Positions 53,304 to 62,046 of a stretch of 64,000 nt of DNA are shown piece by piece. Every line of letters starts with the position of its first letter. Within the stretch, counting starts at the first letter, position 1. The stretch is from Falsiroseomonas sp051433195. Lineage in GTDB: Bacteria; Pseudomonadota; Alphaproteobacteria; Acetobacterales; Acetobacteraceae. The position numbers and the translations under genes are program-made. The notes beneath the pieces were generated by a model. The model did no database searches. It was not told where the DNA came from and saw only the letters and a list, made by a program, of their open reading frames with translations. Where the stretch lies: NCBI RefSeq assembly GCF_051433195.1, contig NZ_JBHMFT010000019.1, positions 35,890 through 99,889 of the forward strand. Reading direction: 5' to 3'.

Positions 53304-54167
53304 ATGGCTTCGAGGACAGGTCTGGCCGCGGCCGCGCTGGCCGCGGTGATGATGCTGGCGCCGTCGGTTCGGGCCCAGGTTGGGGCACAGGACGCGGCGC
53401 TGCTGGCCCGCGGCAAGCACCTGGTGGAGGTGACCGGCGCCTGCGGCAACTGCCACACGCCGATGGGGCCGCAGGGCCCGGTGGCGGGGCTGACGCTCGC
53501 CGGTGGGACGGTGTTCGACGAACCGCCCTTCCGCGCCGTCGCCCCCAACATCACCCCGGACCCCGAGACCGGCATCGGCCGCTGGACCGACGCCCAACTC
53601 GCCCGCGCGATCCGCGAGGGTCTCCGCCCCGATGGCAGCCTGATCGGCCCGCCGATGCCGATGACGCTGTATCGCGGCCTGTCGGATCGCGACGTGGCGG
53701 CGATGGTGGCCTATCTGCGGACAGTGCCGCCGGTGCGCAACGCGGTCGAGCGCAGCGTCTACCGCATCAGCCTGCCGCCGGCCTATGGCCCGCCGGTGGG
53801 CCGCGTGCCGGACCCGGCGGACACGCCCCTGGCGCGCGGCGAATACCTGGCCAATGCCGTCGCCCACTGCATGGAATGCCATACGCCGATGCTGCCCACC
53901 GGGCAGAACGACCGCACGCGGCTCGGCGCCGGCGGCATGGAGTTCCGCGGTCCCTGGGGGCTTTCGGTGGCGCGCAACCTGACGCCGCATGCCAACGGGC
54001 TGGGCGGCTGGACCGACGCGCAGATCATCGAGGCGGTCACGAAGGGTGTCTCCGCCGATGGTCGGCCGCTTGCACCGCCGATGGCCTTCGCGGCCTATGC
54101 CAGCATGACGCCGCAGGAGTTGTCCGACATGGTGGCCTACCTCCGCAGCCTGCCGCCGCAGCCATGA
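53304..54167 (+). CDS. Dihaem c-type cytochrome
   Basis: A 287-residue exported cytochrome with a signal peptide (first about 24 residues, ending VRAQ) and two haem attachment motifs, CGNCH at about residue 47 and CMECH at about residue 190. Each domain carries the repeated sequence element NITPDPETGIGRW or NLTPHANGLGGW before a methionine-bearing stretch, as in small subunits of membrane dehydrogenases such as alcohol or gluconate dehydrogenases. Its partner enzyme is not in the window. The stop overlaps the next gene start by ATGA. Confidence 0.92.
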   Translation: MASRTGLAAAALAAVMMLAPSVRAQVGAQDAALLARGKHLVEVTGACGNCHTPMGPQGPVAGLTLAGGTVFDEPPFRAVAPNITPDPETGIGRWTDAQLARAIREGLRPDGSLIGPPMPMTLYRGLSDRDVAAMVAYLRTVPPVRNAVERSVYRISLPPAYGPPVGRVPDPADTPLARGEYLANAVAHCMECHTPMLPTGQNDRTRLGAGGMEFRGPWGLSVARNLTPHANGLGGWTDAQIIEAVTKGVSADGRPLAPPMAFAAYASMTPQELSDMVAYLRSLPPQP

Positions 54168-54577
54168 GCCTCCGCGGCAGCCTGCCCCTGACGATCAATG
54201 GCCAGCCGGTGACGATCACCGGCGGCCCGTTCGATTCCCTTCCCGACGGGGCCTTCGGCATCTGCCTGGAGGCGGGGGCAGCCAAGGCGGCGCAGGCGGA
54301 CATCCTGCTGCCCACCGCCGATTACGGGCTGCCTGACCCGGAGGCGCTGCGCGCGGCAGTGGGCGCCGCCCTGGCGCAGCTTCGGGCGAACCCGGACCGG
54401 CCGGTGCATGTCGGCTGCCGCGCCGGGGTCGGCCGCACCGGGCTGTTCATGGCCTGCCTGGCCATGGCCGCCGGGGTGGAGGGCGATGCGCTGGCGCATG
54501 TCCGGGCGCACTACCTGCCGCATGCGGCGGAGACGCCGGCGCAGGAGGCGATGGCGCGGGACTTTCGCTGGCCCTGA
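54164..54577 (+). CDS. Dual-specificity/tyrosine phosphatase-like protein
   Basis: A 137-residue phosphatase-fold protein. The P-loop reads HVGCRAGVGRTGLFMACLAM, matching the C-x5-R signature with the nucleophilic cysteine and the arginine intact. An aspartate in PTADYGLPD may serve as general acid. The ATG overlaps the cytochrome stop. The last 131 bases overlap a long tail of the converging exporter gene. The substrate is unknown. Confidence 0.85.
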   Translation: MSLRGSLPLTINGQPVTITGGPFDSLPDGAFGICLEAGAAKAAQADILLPTADYGLPDPEALRAAVGAALAQLRANPDRPVHVGCRAGVGRTGLFMACLAMAAGVEGDALAHVRAHYLPHAAETPAQEAMARDFRWP

Positions 54578-55481
54578 GCGCGCGGAACACCCTGCCGTCG
54601 ATCGCCAGCAGGCCCAGTCCGATCACCGCCATGCCCACCAGGTGCCGGACCGCCAGCGCCTCCCCCAGCGCCAGCCAGCCGAGCAGCAGCGCCGTCACCG
54701 GCACCAGCAGGGTCACCAGCATGGTGTTGGTGGCCCCTGCCCCGGCCAGGATGGCGAAGTACAGCGCATAGGCCAGCGCCGTCGCCAGCAGCCCGAGCGC
54801 GACCAGCGCCGCCACCGCATCGACGCCCGGCGCCGGCAGGGTCCAGGGCCGGTCGAGCGCCAGCATCAGCGGCAGCATCATCAGGCTCGACGCGATGCAC
54901 TGCCCGGCCGCCGCCGGCAGCGGCGCCAGCCCCGCGCGGCGCAGCCGGCGCGACCAGACGCCGGACAGGCCGTAGGACAGGCAGGCGCCGAGGCACAGCG
55001 CGATGCCCAGCGCCTCCGCCGCCGCGCCCTGCCCAAATGCGGCCGGGCCGGCGAGGATGGCGACGCCCACCAGGCCCAGCAGCGTGCCCACCAGGCGGTT
55101 CGGCGTCAGCTTTTCGTCCGTGGTCAGCGCATGCGCCGCCAGCACGGCGAAGATGGGCGTCGCAGCGTTGACCACGGCGGCGAGGCCGGAGGGGATGTAT
55201 TGCTGGCCGAGCACGATCAGCGTGAAGGGGATGGCGTTGTTCAGCAGCCCCATGCCGGCGCAAGCCAGCAACCCGGCGCGGGAACGCGGCAGGCGCAAAC
55301 CCAGGGCGCGGCAGGCCAGCGCCAGCGCCAGTGCCGCCAGCGCCACCCGGGCGAAGACGATGGTCAGCGGCGGGAAGCCGCGCAGCGCGACGGCCATGAA
55401 GAAGAAGGACCCGCCCCAGACCACCGACAGCGCCAGCAGCAGGGTCCAGAGCCGGGCGTTCATCGGGGTGGACATGCCCAT
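54447..55481 (-). CDS. EamA/DMT-family transporter with an odd C-terminal tail
   Basis: A 344-residue member of the drug/metabolite exporter superfamily with ten predicted membrane segments in two EamA repeats (the first starts RLWTLLLALSVVWGGSFFF; the second near ALGIALCLGACLSYGLSGV). Candidate starts at 55481, 55475 and 55463 differ by up to 6 residues. The last 45 residues (ESPAPSPPAPASPPHA and onwards) are low-complexity Pro/Ala/Arg and lie opposite the phosphatase gene, so the original stop may have been lost. Family members export amino acids or metabolites. Confidence 0.88.
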   Translation of the reverse strand: MGMSTPMNARLWTLLLALSVVWGGSFFFMAVALRGFPPLTIVFARVALAALALALACRALGLRLPRSRAGLLACAGMGLLNNAIPFTLIVLGQQYIPSGLAAVVNAATPIFAVLAAHALTTDEKLTPNRLVGTLLGLVGVAILAGPAAFGQGAAAEALGIALCLGACLSYGLSGVWSRRLRRAGLAPLPAAAGQCIASSLMMLPLMLALDRPWTLPAPGVDAVAALVALGLLATALAYALYFAILAGAGATNTMLVTLLVPVTALLLGWLALGEALAVRHLVGMAVIGLGLLAIDGRVFRALRASESPAPSPPAPASPPHAAGSAPGHAPAHRPPPRRPWPGRP

Positions 55482-55547
55482 CCCGATAGGCCGCGGCGCG
55501 GTGGCCGCGCCATCCGAAGGTTGCGCGGGTCTGCCCCGCGCGGCCCT

Positions 55548-56087
55548 TCAGGCGAAGCCGAACTTCTCGGTCGCCGCCGTCTGGCGGGCGATCGCCTCGG
55601 TGGTCTGCTGGCGGATGGTCTCCGGATCCGCCGAGAGGTCCGCCACCAGCTGGTAGAGCCGGCGTTCCGAGGGCGCACCGCGATGCACGCCGGGCGTCAC
55701 GTAGAAGGGCGCGATTTCCGTCACCTGCGCGATCTCGGCGGCCGTGAGCGAAGCGTCGGAGGGTGCGCGCTTCACGTACCACTGGCGCAGCAGCACAGGG
55801 GTGCCGTCCATCATCGCCAGGGCGCCCTGGTTGCCATGGTCGAGGCGCCAGCGGTCGCTGGTCACTTCCTCCAGGCAGATGTTCATGTCGAGGCCCGAGA
55901 CCTTGGCCTGCCACAGCGTGCAGCCGGCCTTGCGGCCGGTGGCGGCGGGGCGCAGGCGCGGGCGGGCGCGGGCGGGGATGGACTTCTCGTCGAAGGCCGC
56001 AACCCACAAAGCGAGCAGGCGCTCGATCTCCGCGGGTTGTTCGATGGCGCGCAGGGCGCGGGGGGCGTCAGGTCTGGTCGTGCTCAT
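55548..56087 (-). CDS. Uncharacterised protein of a CoA-transferase operon, 179 residues
   Basis: No family is recognised. The protein starts with a helical region (IEQPAEIERLLALWVAAFDEK), then a mixed core (CTLWQAKVSGLDMNICLEEV, LLRQWYVKRAPSD) and a C-terminal helix ending TATEKFGFA. It has no signal peptide. The ATG at 56087 overlaps the CaiB-type gene stop by 4 bases, so it is translated as the last gene of the operon. Its conserved position would be the first thing to check for function. Confidence 0.6.
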   Translation of the reverse strand: MSTTRPDAPRALRAIEQPAEIERLLALWVAAFDEKSIPARARPRLRPAATGRKAGCTLWQAKVSGLDMNICLEEVTSDRWRLDHGNQGALAMMDGTPVLLRQWYVKRAPSDASLTAAEIAQVTEIAPFYVTPGVHRGAPSERRLYQLVADLSADPETIRQQTTEAIARQTAATEKFGFA

Positions 56088-57319
56088 GTCCGGCGTGCCG
56101 CCACCACAATCCCTTGTGCTTTCAACGCCGCCACCTCCTCCGCCGTATAGCCGTGGCGGGCGAGGATGTCGTCGCCATGTTCGTTGAAGCGCGGCGGGGC
56201 GGCGCGCGTGCCGCCCGGAGTCCGGCTCATCTTGATCGGCGTGCCGAGGCCCCGGTAGCTGCCGAGTTCCGTGACCATCTGGCGATGTGCGGTATGGGGC
56301 GCATTCATCGCTTCGTCCACATGCAGAACGGGGCCGGCGGGCAGTCCGGCCTTCAGCATGCGGTCGCACAGGTCGTGCCCGTCCTCCGCCGCCAGTCGCG
56401 CCTCGAGGATTTCGGTCAGTGCCTCGCGGTTGTCGAGGCGGTCGCCATTGGTGCGGAAGCGCGGGTCGTCCGGCAGATGCGGCAGCGACAGGAAGGTGCA
56501 GAACTTGCGGAAGGCGGGGTCGTTGCCCACCGCGAGGAACACCTCGCAGGTCTTCGTCCGGTACTTCGAATAGGGCGCGATGTTCGGATGCGGGTTGCCG
56601 GTGGCCTTGGGGCGCCGGTCATTCAGGAAATAGTTGGCGGCCTGCGGGTGCAGCAGCGCCATGCCGCAATCATGCAGCGACATGTCGAGGAACTGCCCCT
56701 GCCCGCTGCGCGTGCGTTCCTGCAGCGCCATCAGGATGGCGATGGCGGAATACAGCCCGGTGGCGAGGTCGACGATCGGCGTGCCCATCCGGGTCGGCCC
56801 GGTGCTGGCATCGCCGTTGATCGACATGAGGCCAACCATCGCCTGGATGATCGCGTCATAGCCCGGCAGCGCGCCGAGCGGGCCATCGGGGCCGAAGCCG
56901 GAGACGCGGCAATGGACAAGTCCCGGAAAACGCTTCGACAGGGTGTCGACGTAGCCGATGCCCCACTTCTCCATCGCGCCCGGCTTGTAGTTCTCGATCA
57001 GCACGTCGGCGCCTTCCAGCAGCCGCAGCAGCACCTGGCGGCCTTCCGGCTTGCCGAGGTCGAGCGCGAGGGAGCGCTTGTTGCGGTTGACGCCGAGGAA
57101 GTAGCTCGCCGTCTGCTCCTGGAAGGGCGGGCCCCAGTCGCGCACCTCGTCGCCCTGCGGCGGCTCGATCTTGATGACCTCCGCGCCATGGTCCGAGAGG
57201 ATCATGGTGCAATAGGGACCGCCGAGGACGCGGGTGAGGTCGATGACCTTCAGCCCGGCCAGGGCGCCGGGCGACAGCGCCAGACCCTTGCCCTCGGTCA
57301 TGGGGATCGCATCGGTCAT
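56084..57319 (-). CDS. CaiB/BaiF (class III) CoA-transferase
   Basis: A 411-residue class III CoA-transferase, related to formyl-CoA, carnitine and bile-acid enzymes. Landmarks are LKVIDLTRVLGGPYCTMIL near residue 25, DWGPPFQEQTASYFLGVN, the NRNKRSLALDLGKPEG loop and the catalytic aspartate in TPIVDLATGLYSA at about residue 180. It transfers CoA between a carboxylate and a CoA thioester; the acids are unknown. Four overlapping genes run from the two class I subunits through this gene to an unknown protein. Confidence 0.93.
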   Translation of the reverse strand: MTDAIPMTEGKGLALSPGALAGLKVIDLTRVLGGPYCTMILSDHGAEVIKIEPPQGDEVRDWGPPFQEQTASYFLGVNRNKRSLALDLGKPEGRQVLLRLLEGADVLIENYKPGAMEKWGIGYVDTLSKRFPGLVHCRVSGFGPDGPLGALPGYDAIIQAMVGLMSINGDASTGPTRMGTPIVDLATGLYSAIAILMALQERTRSGQGQFLDMSLHDCGMALLHPQAANYFLNDRRPKATGNPHPNIAPYSKYRTKTCEVFLAVGNDPAFRKFCTFLSLPHLPDDPRFRTNGDRLDNREALTEILEARLAAEDGHDLCDRMLKAGLPAGPVLHVDEAMNAPHTAHRQMVTELGSYRGLGTPIKMSRTPGGTRAAPPRFNEHGDDILARHGYTAEEVAALKAQGIVVAARRT

Positions 57320-58065
57320 GCGGCGAGTTTCCTGTCGAACACGCGGGCACAGAACTCCGGGTAGGTTTCCAGCATCTCGTCGCAGACCGGGCCGCGAAGC
57401 AAAGCCAGCTCCCCCGGTGTCGGATCGGGCGTCTGCGGCACGTCATCCGTGGCGTCGAAGTCGAAGCCCGTCGCGGCCCGGATGCTTTCGATCGTTTCGC
57501 CAGGATGGATGCTGGCGAGGGAAAACCGGGCGCGTGCCGGGTCGAACGAAAACACGCATCGGCCGGTGACCAGCGCCTGCGCCGTGCCGCGGCGGAACAC
57601 GCCGGGCTCGGAGACGCCGGGGGCGGAGATGTTGTCCACGCGCTTCACCAGCACGCGGGGCGAGTGTTCCTCCCGGAACAGGATGGTCCGCGGCGTCATG
57701 AAGTACATGAAGGCGGAGCCGAAGCTGCCGGGGAAGCGGACGCCTGTTCCCGGCCATTCGCCGGTGCCGACGAGGTTCAGGTTGGCCTGCCCGTCGATCT
57801 GCCCGCCGCCGAGGAAGAACAGGTCGATCCGCCCCTGCCCGGTCAGGTCGAACAATTCGCGCGAGCCCTCGCTGAACGGGTTGCCGGTGCGCTTGTGCAG
57901 CAGCGAAAGCCGCACCCTGTGGCCCTGCTTCCGCACCAGCCAGCAGGCCGCCGCCGGAATGGGAGAGGCCGCGCCGACGGCGATGTGCCGGGCCGGCGGG
58001 GCGGCGGGGTCCAGGATCAGCCGCGCCAGGGCCGTGGCCAGGCGTTCCTCCGACTTGATGGTCAT
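57316..58065 (-). CDS. Class I CoA-transferase-like subunit B (IpdB/GctB-like)
   Basis: A 249-residue CoA-transferase-family subunit. The phrase FFLGGGQIDGQANLNLVG resembles the QID..GN.N element of IpdB and glutaconate CoA-transferase B, rather than the SENG of classical beta subunits. A C-terminal VFSFDPARARFSLASIHPGE follows. IpdAB-type proteins hydrolyse steroid ring-derived CoA thioesters instead of transferring CoA, so the reaction here is open. It overlaps its partner and the CaiB-type gene by 4 bases each. Confidence 0.85.
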   Translation of the reverse strand: MTIKSEERLATALARLILDPAAPPARHIAVGAASPIPAAACWLVRKQGHRVRLSLLHKRTGNPFSEGSRELFDLTGQGRIDLFFLGGGQIDGQANLNLVGTGEWPGTGVRFPGSFGSAFMYFMTPRTILFREEHSPRVLVKRVDNISAPGVSEPGVFRRGTAQALVTGRCVFSFDPARARFSLASIHPGETIESIRAATGFDFDATDDVPQTPDPTPGELALLRGPVCDEMLETYPEFCARVFDRKLAA

Positions 58066-58889
58066 TCGGCGGCCTGGGCGCGGGACGCCAGCACGTAGCG
58101 GGAGAGGTAGTCGGCAAAGCCGGCCTCGGTCTTCGCCATTCGGGCGTATTCGGCGACGTGGGCGGCGTCGAAGGGATACTCGTCCAGCAGCGCCACCGGC
58201 CAGGCGGCGCGTTCCGCCACCGCCACCGCCTCGATGTAGGTGCCGCTGATGCAGCCGGGGGCGAGGCGCTCATCCTCCAGCATGTCGCCCTGCACCAGGC
58301 GCTCCACCGTGGCGAGGACGCGCCGGGAGGCATGCGCCAGCGTCGCCAGTTCGCGGCGGCGGCCGACCCAGACATTGCCGGCCTCATCCGCCATCACGCC
58401 ATGGATCAGCGCGACGTCGGGGGACAGGGCGGGCAGCAGCACGATGGGATCGCCGACGCCGTCGCCGAAGGGGTTGGGCACCACCTTCCAGTCTGGCCGG
58501 TGCGCCAGGATGTCGCTGCCGATCAGGCCGCGCAGCGGCATGAAGGGCACGCCCTTCTCGGCCGCCTGCAGCATGGAGTGGATCGCCGGGCAGGTGGCGT
58601 CGCGCACCGTGATGGTGCCCGCCTTCAGGGCTGCGGAGAAGCGCGGCGCGAAGCCGGCCTCGCCGAGCGATACGGCACTGGTCTGCACCTCCGCGACGCA
58701 GCCGGCGCCGATCAGCAGGTCCGTCGCGAAGCCGGACACCGGCACGCCGAGCAGCCGCAGCCGCTTCGCGCCGCGCCGCACCAGCGCCCGGGCGAGCGCC
58801 ACGGAGGGCAGCGAGTTGTCGGGCGGCAGGGCCAGCAGGGCGCCATCCGGTATGGTGGCGGCCAGCGCATCGACGGTCGGCGCTTCCAT
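58062..58889 (-). CDS. Class I CoA-transferase-like subunit A (IpdA/GctA-like)
   Basis: A 275-residue alpha-type subunit. It begins with a Rossmann-like ALLALPPDNSLPSVALARAL and has the typical LSPDVALIHGVMADEAGNVWV of this family. It heads the four-gene operon; 69 bases separate its start from the divergent GNAT gene. Together the two subunits probably act on a CoA thioester from aromatic, steroid or dicarboxylate breakdown, and the co-encoded CaiB-type transferase would activate the free acid. The pathway is inferred, not shown. Confidence 0.85.
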   Translation of the reverse strand: MEAPTVDALAATIPDGALLALPPDNSLPSVALARALVRRGAKRLRLLGVPVSGFATDLLIGAGCVAEVQTSAVSLGEAGFAPRFSAALKAGTITVRDATCPAIHSMLQAAEKGVPFMPLRGLIGSDILAHRPDWKVVPNPFGDGVGDPIVLLPALSPDVALIHGVMADEAGNVWVGRRRELATLAHASRRVLATVERLVQGDMLEDERLAPGCISGTYIEAVAVAERAAWPVALLDEYPFDAAHVAEYARMAKTEAGFADYLSRYVLASRAQAAE

Positions 58890-58958
58890 GCTTGTCTCCT
58901 TCGTCGCGTCTAACTAACCCTTCATGACAGCGGCGCGAAGAGGGGGCGTGCAGGCAGG

Positions 58959-59546
58959 ATGTCCGGAGTGCGACCCATGGTAATTTTGGAAGGCCCGCGC
59001 CTGCGGCTGCGCCCCTGGCGGCTGCCGGAGGATCTCGGCCCGCTGCACGCCATCAACGGCGATCCCGCGGTGATGCGCCACCTCCCCGCCGTGATGAACC
59101 GCGCCGAAAGCGACGCCTGGGCCGCCCGCCTCGACAGCCACTTCGCCCAGCATGGCTGGGGCTTCTGGGTGGTGGAGACGACGGCGGCGCCGATCGCGGG
59201 CAGGGTCGCGGGCATCGTCGGGCTGATGCACATCCCGTGGCAGGCGCCCTTCACCCCCGCGGTCGAGATCGGCTGGCGCATCGCCACCCGCTTCCAGCGC
59301 CAGGGTCTCGCCGAGGAAGCGGCGCGGCTGGCGCTGGCGCATGGGTTCGGGCCGCTCGCGTTGGAGCGCATCGTGGCCTTCACGGCGCCGGTCAACGAGG
59401 CGTCCTGGCGGCTGATGGAACGGCTGGGGATGCGCCACAAGGGCGCGTTCGAGCATCCGCGGCTGGCGGAGGGGCACCCGTTGCGCACGCAGCTTTGGTA
59501 CGAATCGGAACGGACCGACTGGCTCGCGCAGCGCCCCTGCGGCTGA
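58959..59546 (+). CDS. GNAT N-acetyltransferase (RimJ/RimL type)
   Basis: A 195-residue acetyltransferase. It has LRLRPWRLPEDLGPLHAINGD at the N terminus and IGWRIATRFQRQGLAEEAARLAL, whose Q-R-Q-G-L-A takes the place of the acetyl-CoA pyrophosphate loop. VNEASWRLMERLGMRHKGAFE is the usual C-terminal signature of RimJ/RimL-type enzymes that acetylate N termini or small amines. Starts at 58959 or 58977 are both possible. The substrate is unknown. Confidence 0.9.
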   Translation: MSGVRPMVILEGPRLRLRPWRLPEDLGPLHAINGDPAVMRHLPAVMNRAESDAWAARLDSHFAQHGWGFWVVETTAAPIAGRVAGIVGLMHIPWQAPFTPAVEIGWRIATRFQRQGLAEEAARLALAHGFGPLALERIVAFTAPVNEASWRLMERLGMRHKGAFEHPRLAEGHPLRTQLWYESERTDWLAQRPCG

Positions 59547-59600
59547 ACGGGCGAAGGTTACCGCTTGTCCATTCGTGGCCGCGGCCCCACCCTGTTCGGC

Positions 59601-60311
59601 ATGAAACGACTGGCCCTGGCACTGGCGGCAGCCGGTGTCGCCCCCTTCCTGATCGCGGCCGCATCGCCGGGCGACACGCCGGCGGAGTTGCTCCGGCTCG
59701 GCTGGCGCAAGGTGGTCTGGCAGGGCATCCCGCCGGCCACCTTCAGCGCGACACCGGGCGGCGGCGTGCGGGTGCAGGGCCAGGCGCAGGCCGGCTTCGT
59801 GTTCCGTCCGGTCGAAGGGCCGGCGACCTGCCTCGCCTGGCGCTGGCGCGTCGATGCCGGGCCGCCGCCGACCGACCTCGCCCGGCGCGGCGGGGACGAC
59901 CGGGCGATCACGCTGACCGTCGGCTTCAACGGCTTCGGACCCGGTGCCGGGATCGCGGCGCGGACCCAGTTGACCATCGCCCAGGCGGTGGCCGGCGACC
60001 ATCGGCTGCCGCGCAGCATGCTGTCCTATGTCTGGGGCGGCACCGGCCGGGAAGCCGCCGATACGCCGCGCGGCTTCTTCGTCAACCCCTGGAGCAGCGC
60101 CCTGTCCCGCGCCCGCATCCTGCGCCCGGCCGATGCGCCGCGCGGACAGTGGGTGGAGGAACGGGTGGACCTGGCGGCCGACTGGCGCGCCGCCTTCGGC
60201 GGCGAGACGGTGCCGGCCTTGCAGGAGGTGGCGGTCGGCACCGACACCGACGACACGCGCAGCGCCGTCGATGCGCGGATCGAGAATATCCGGCTGGTGC
60301 CCTGCAACTGA
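59601..60311 (+). CDS. DUF3047 protein, probably exported
   Basis: A 236-residue protein of the DUF3047 family. The ATG at 59601 gives a signal peptide (MKRLALALAAAGVAPFLIAA). Family-typical stretches are CLAWRWRVDAGPPPTDL, DRAITLTVGFNGFGPG, LSYVWGG and a C-terminal VAVGTDTDDTRSAVDARIENI. The function of DUF3047 is unknown, and it may bind a ligand in the periplasm. It follows the GNAT gene by 54 bases and is 93 bases ahead of the flavin reductase. Confidence 0.82.
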   Translation: MKRLALALAAAGVAPFLIAAASPGDTPAELLRLGWRKVVWQGIPPATFSATPGGGVRVQGQAQAGFVFRPVEGPATCLAWRWRVDAGPPPTDLARRGGDDRAITLTVGFNGFGPGAGIAARTQLTIAQAVAGDHRLPRSMLSYVWGGTGREAADTPRGFFVNPWSSALSRARILRPADAPRGQWVEERVDLAADWRAAFGGETVPALQEVAVGTDTDDTRSAVDARIENIRLVPCN

Positions 60312-60404
60312 TTCCCCGGGGCTGAGACGGCCGGCTTCCCATCCAGCCTGCCACCCCCCATCTTGGTCGCAGACCGGAGCCGCCTGACCCATGACCTTGC
60401 CCAG

Positions 60405-60905
60405 ATGACCGTAAGCCGGGAGGAGTTCCGCGATGCCATGGCGCGCCTCGGCGCCGCGGTGAACGTGGTGACCAGCGCCGGCCCCGCCGGCCGTGGCGGC
60501 TTCACCGCCAGCGCGGTGTGCAGCGTGACGGACGACCCGCCGACCTTGCTGGTCTGCCTCAACCGGTCTTCCTCCGGCAATGCGCTGTTCAAGGCGAATG
60601 GCGTGCTCTGCGTGAACACGCTGGCGGCCGGGCAGCGGCCGATCTCGGATGCCTTCGCCGGGCTTGGCGGGCTGGCGGGTGAACAGCGCTTCAGCTTCGG
60701 CGACTGGACCACGCTGGCCACCGGCGCGCCGGTGCTGGATTCGGCGGTGGTGTCCTTCGATTGCCGCATCGCCGATGTGGTGGAGAAGGGCACGCACAGC
60801 GTGTTCTTCGCGGAAATCCAGGCGATTCGGCAGGGCCAGCCGGGCCGCGCGCTGATCTGGTATGGCCGCGGCTACCACCCCGTCGGCCATGACGCGCTGG
60901 CCTGA
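60405..60905 (+). CDS. Flavin reductase-like FMN-binding protein
   Basis: A 166-residue protein of the flavin reductase domain family (HpaC/RutF/DIM6 type), which reduces FMN or FAD with NAD(P)H for a partner oxygenase. Visible are AAVNVVTSAGPAGRGGFTAS, the flavin contact CSVTDDPPTLLVCLNRSSSG, CVNTLAAGQ and GRALIWYGRGYHPVG. The ATG at 60405 matches the family; 60363 would add a short unrelated leader. No oxygenase is beside it. Confidence 0.9.
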   Translation: MTVSREEFRDAMARLGAAVNVVTSAGPAGRGGFTASAVCSVTDDPPTLLVCLNRSSSGNALFKANGVLCVNTLAAGQRPISDAFAGLGGLAGEQRFSFGDWTTLATGAPVLDSAVVSFDCRIADVVEKGTHSVFFAEIQAIRQGQPGRALIWYGRGYHPVGHDALA

Positions 60906-60951
60906 CATGGTTCGGGCGGTCTAGGCTCGGCGCACCGGGATCAGGGACATC

Positions 60952-61617
60952 ATGGACGACACCGCTGCGCCTGCCCGGCTTCCGTGGGACATTCATCCGG
61001 CCCTGACCGAGGACCGCCTGCGCATCTGCGCCCGCATGCTGGCCAATGCGCGGCGCGATGCGCTGGCGATGGCGGCCTACGACCTCGGCGACGACCCGTG
61101 GTCCGTCGGCTGCCGCGCCTTCGCCTTCGGCCGCAACCGCCTGACCCGCGCCGCTTCCTCCGGCGCCCACAACTGGCTGGGCGTGCTGGATGAATCGAAC
61201 CACTTCGTCTTCCTGATCGAGGACGTGCCGGTGCGCTTCTACCGCGGCCTGGCGGAGGAGCCTTCCGTCCGCACCCTGCGGCGGCACGAGGAGGAGACGG
61301 CGCAGATGTCGCTCGCCCTGCCCGGCGATGCGGCGGAGGGGCTGGCCTTCCGCCTGGCGGTCGAGACCGGCGAGGGCGGCCGCGTCGACCGCGTGGTGTT
61401 CCTGGCGCTGCGCGGGGAGGAAGGGGCGGCGGAGTGCTTCTGGCCGGTGCCGCTGGAGATGCCGGCGGAGGACCGCCCGCACGGCCCTGCGCAACTGCGC
61501 CTGCTGCCGGATGACGGCTATGCCGGGCCGGGCGGGGAGGCGCGCGGGCGGCGCGACCCGGCGCGGCCAAGGCCAGCCCGCGGCCCTGTCGAAGCGGGCC
61601 GCCTGTTCGACGTCTGA
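60952..61617 (+). CDS. Uncharacterised protein, 221 residues
   Basis: I recognise no family. The protein is soluble, with PWDIHPALTEDRLRICARML near the start, GAHNWLGVLDESNHFVFLIED (two hydrophobic strands) in the middle and an acidic to Arg/Pro-rich tail in the last 35 residues. Codon use is like the neighbours. It lies 46 bases after the flavin reductase and could be co-transcribed. The stretch that follows holds a gene fragment. Confidence 0.6.
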   Translation: MDDTAAPARLPWDIHPALTEDRLRICARMLANARRDALAMAAYDLGDDPWSVGCRAFAFGRNRLTRAASSGAHNWLGVLDESNHFVFLIEDVPVRFYRGLAEEPSVRTLRRHEEETAQMSLALPGDAAEGLAFRLAVETGEGGRVDRVVFLALRGEEGAAECFWPVPLEMPAEDRPHGPAQLRLLPDDGYAGPGGEARGRRDPARPRPARGPVEAGRLFDV

Positions 61618-61741
61618 ACCGGCTTCTGCCGCAGCGACTCCTGCGTGAACCCGCCCCCGCCTCCGCGCTTGATCTCCGCAGACACGGCGAGAGGGCGGCA
61701 TGGGGCATTCACGGGTGGCGGATCGGGCAGGGCGGCCGCGG

Positions 61742-62001
61742 GCGGCGGAACAGGGGTTGGATATCGGCCTGGCCGCCTGGCCGGGTGGCCAGCAGGACAC
61801 GCCGAATGCCTGGGACGTGGCCGGCGGCATTCCGCTCGTGCAGGCGGCCGGCGGGCAGGTGCTGGTGCGGGGCGAGTCGGACTGGCAGGAATTCCCGGGC
61901 TTTCTTGAACAGGGGCCGGAGCCGGCGGACCTGCGGCGTTGGAACCGGCCCTGCTGCTCGGCACCCCGGCGGCGATCTCGGCGCTGCAGGCCTCGGGTTG
62001 A
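61742..62001 (+). pseudogene. Fragment of an inositol monophosphatase-family gene
   Basis: Only the C-terminal third is present. The frame reads LDIGLAAWPGGQQDTPNAWD then VAGGIPLVQAAGGQVLVRG, the typical second metal-site motif of the family (WDVAAG and EAGG). The frame shifts near 61947-61951 at a C run, after which LLLGTPAAISALQASG ends in TGA at 61999-62001. A single missing base would restore it. The N-terminal 150-plus residues are not found upstream, so this is a relic (or, for the frameshift alone, a sequencing error). This explains most of the 430-base gap from 61618 to 62046. Confidence 0.7.
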
Positions 62002-62046
62002 GCCGGCGGCGGCTTGGGGTTACGCCTTGCGGCTCAGCCTCCAAGG

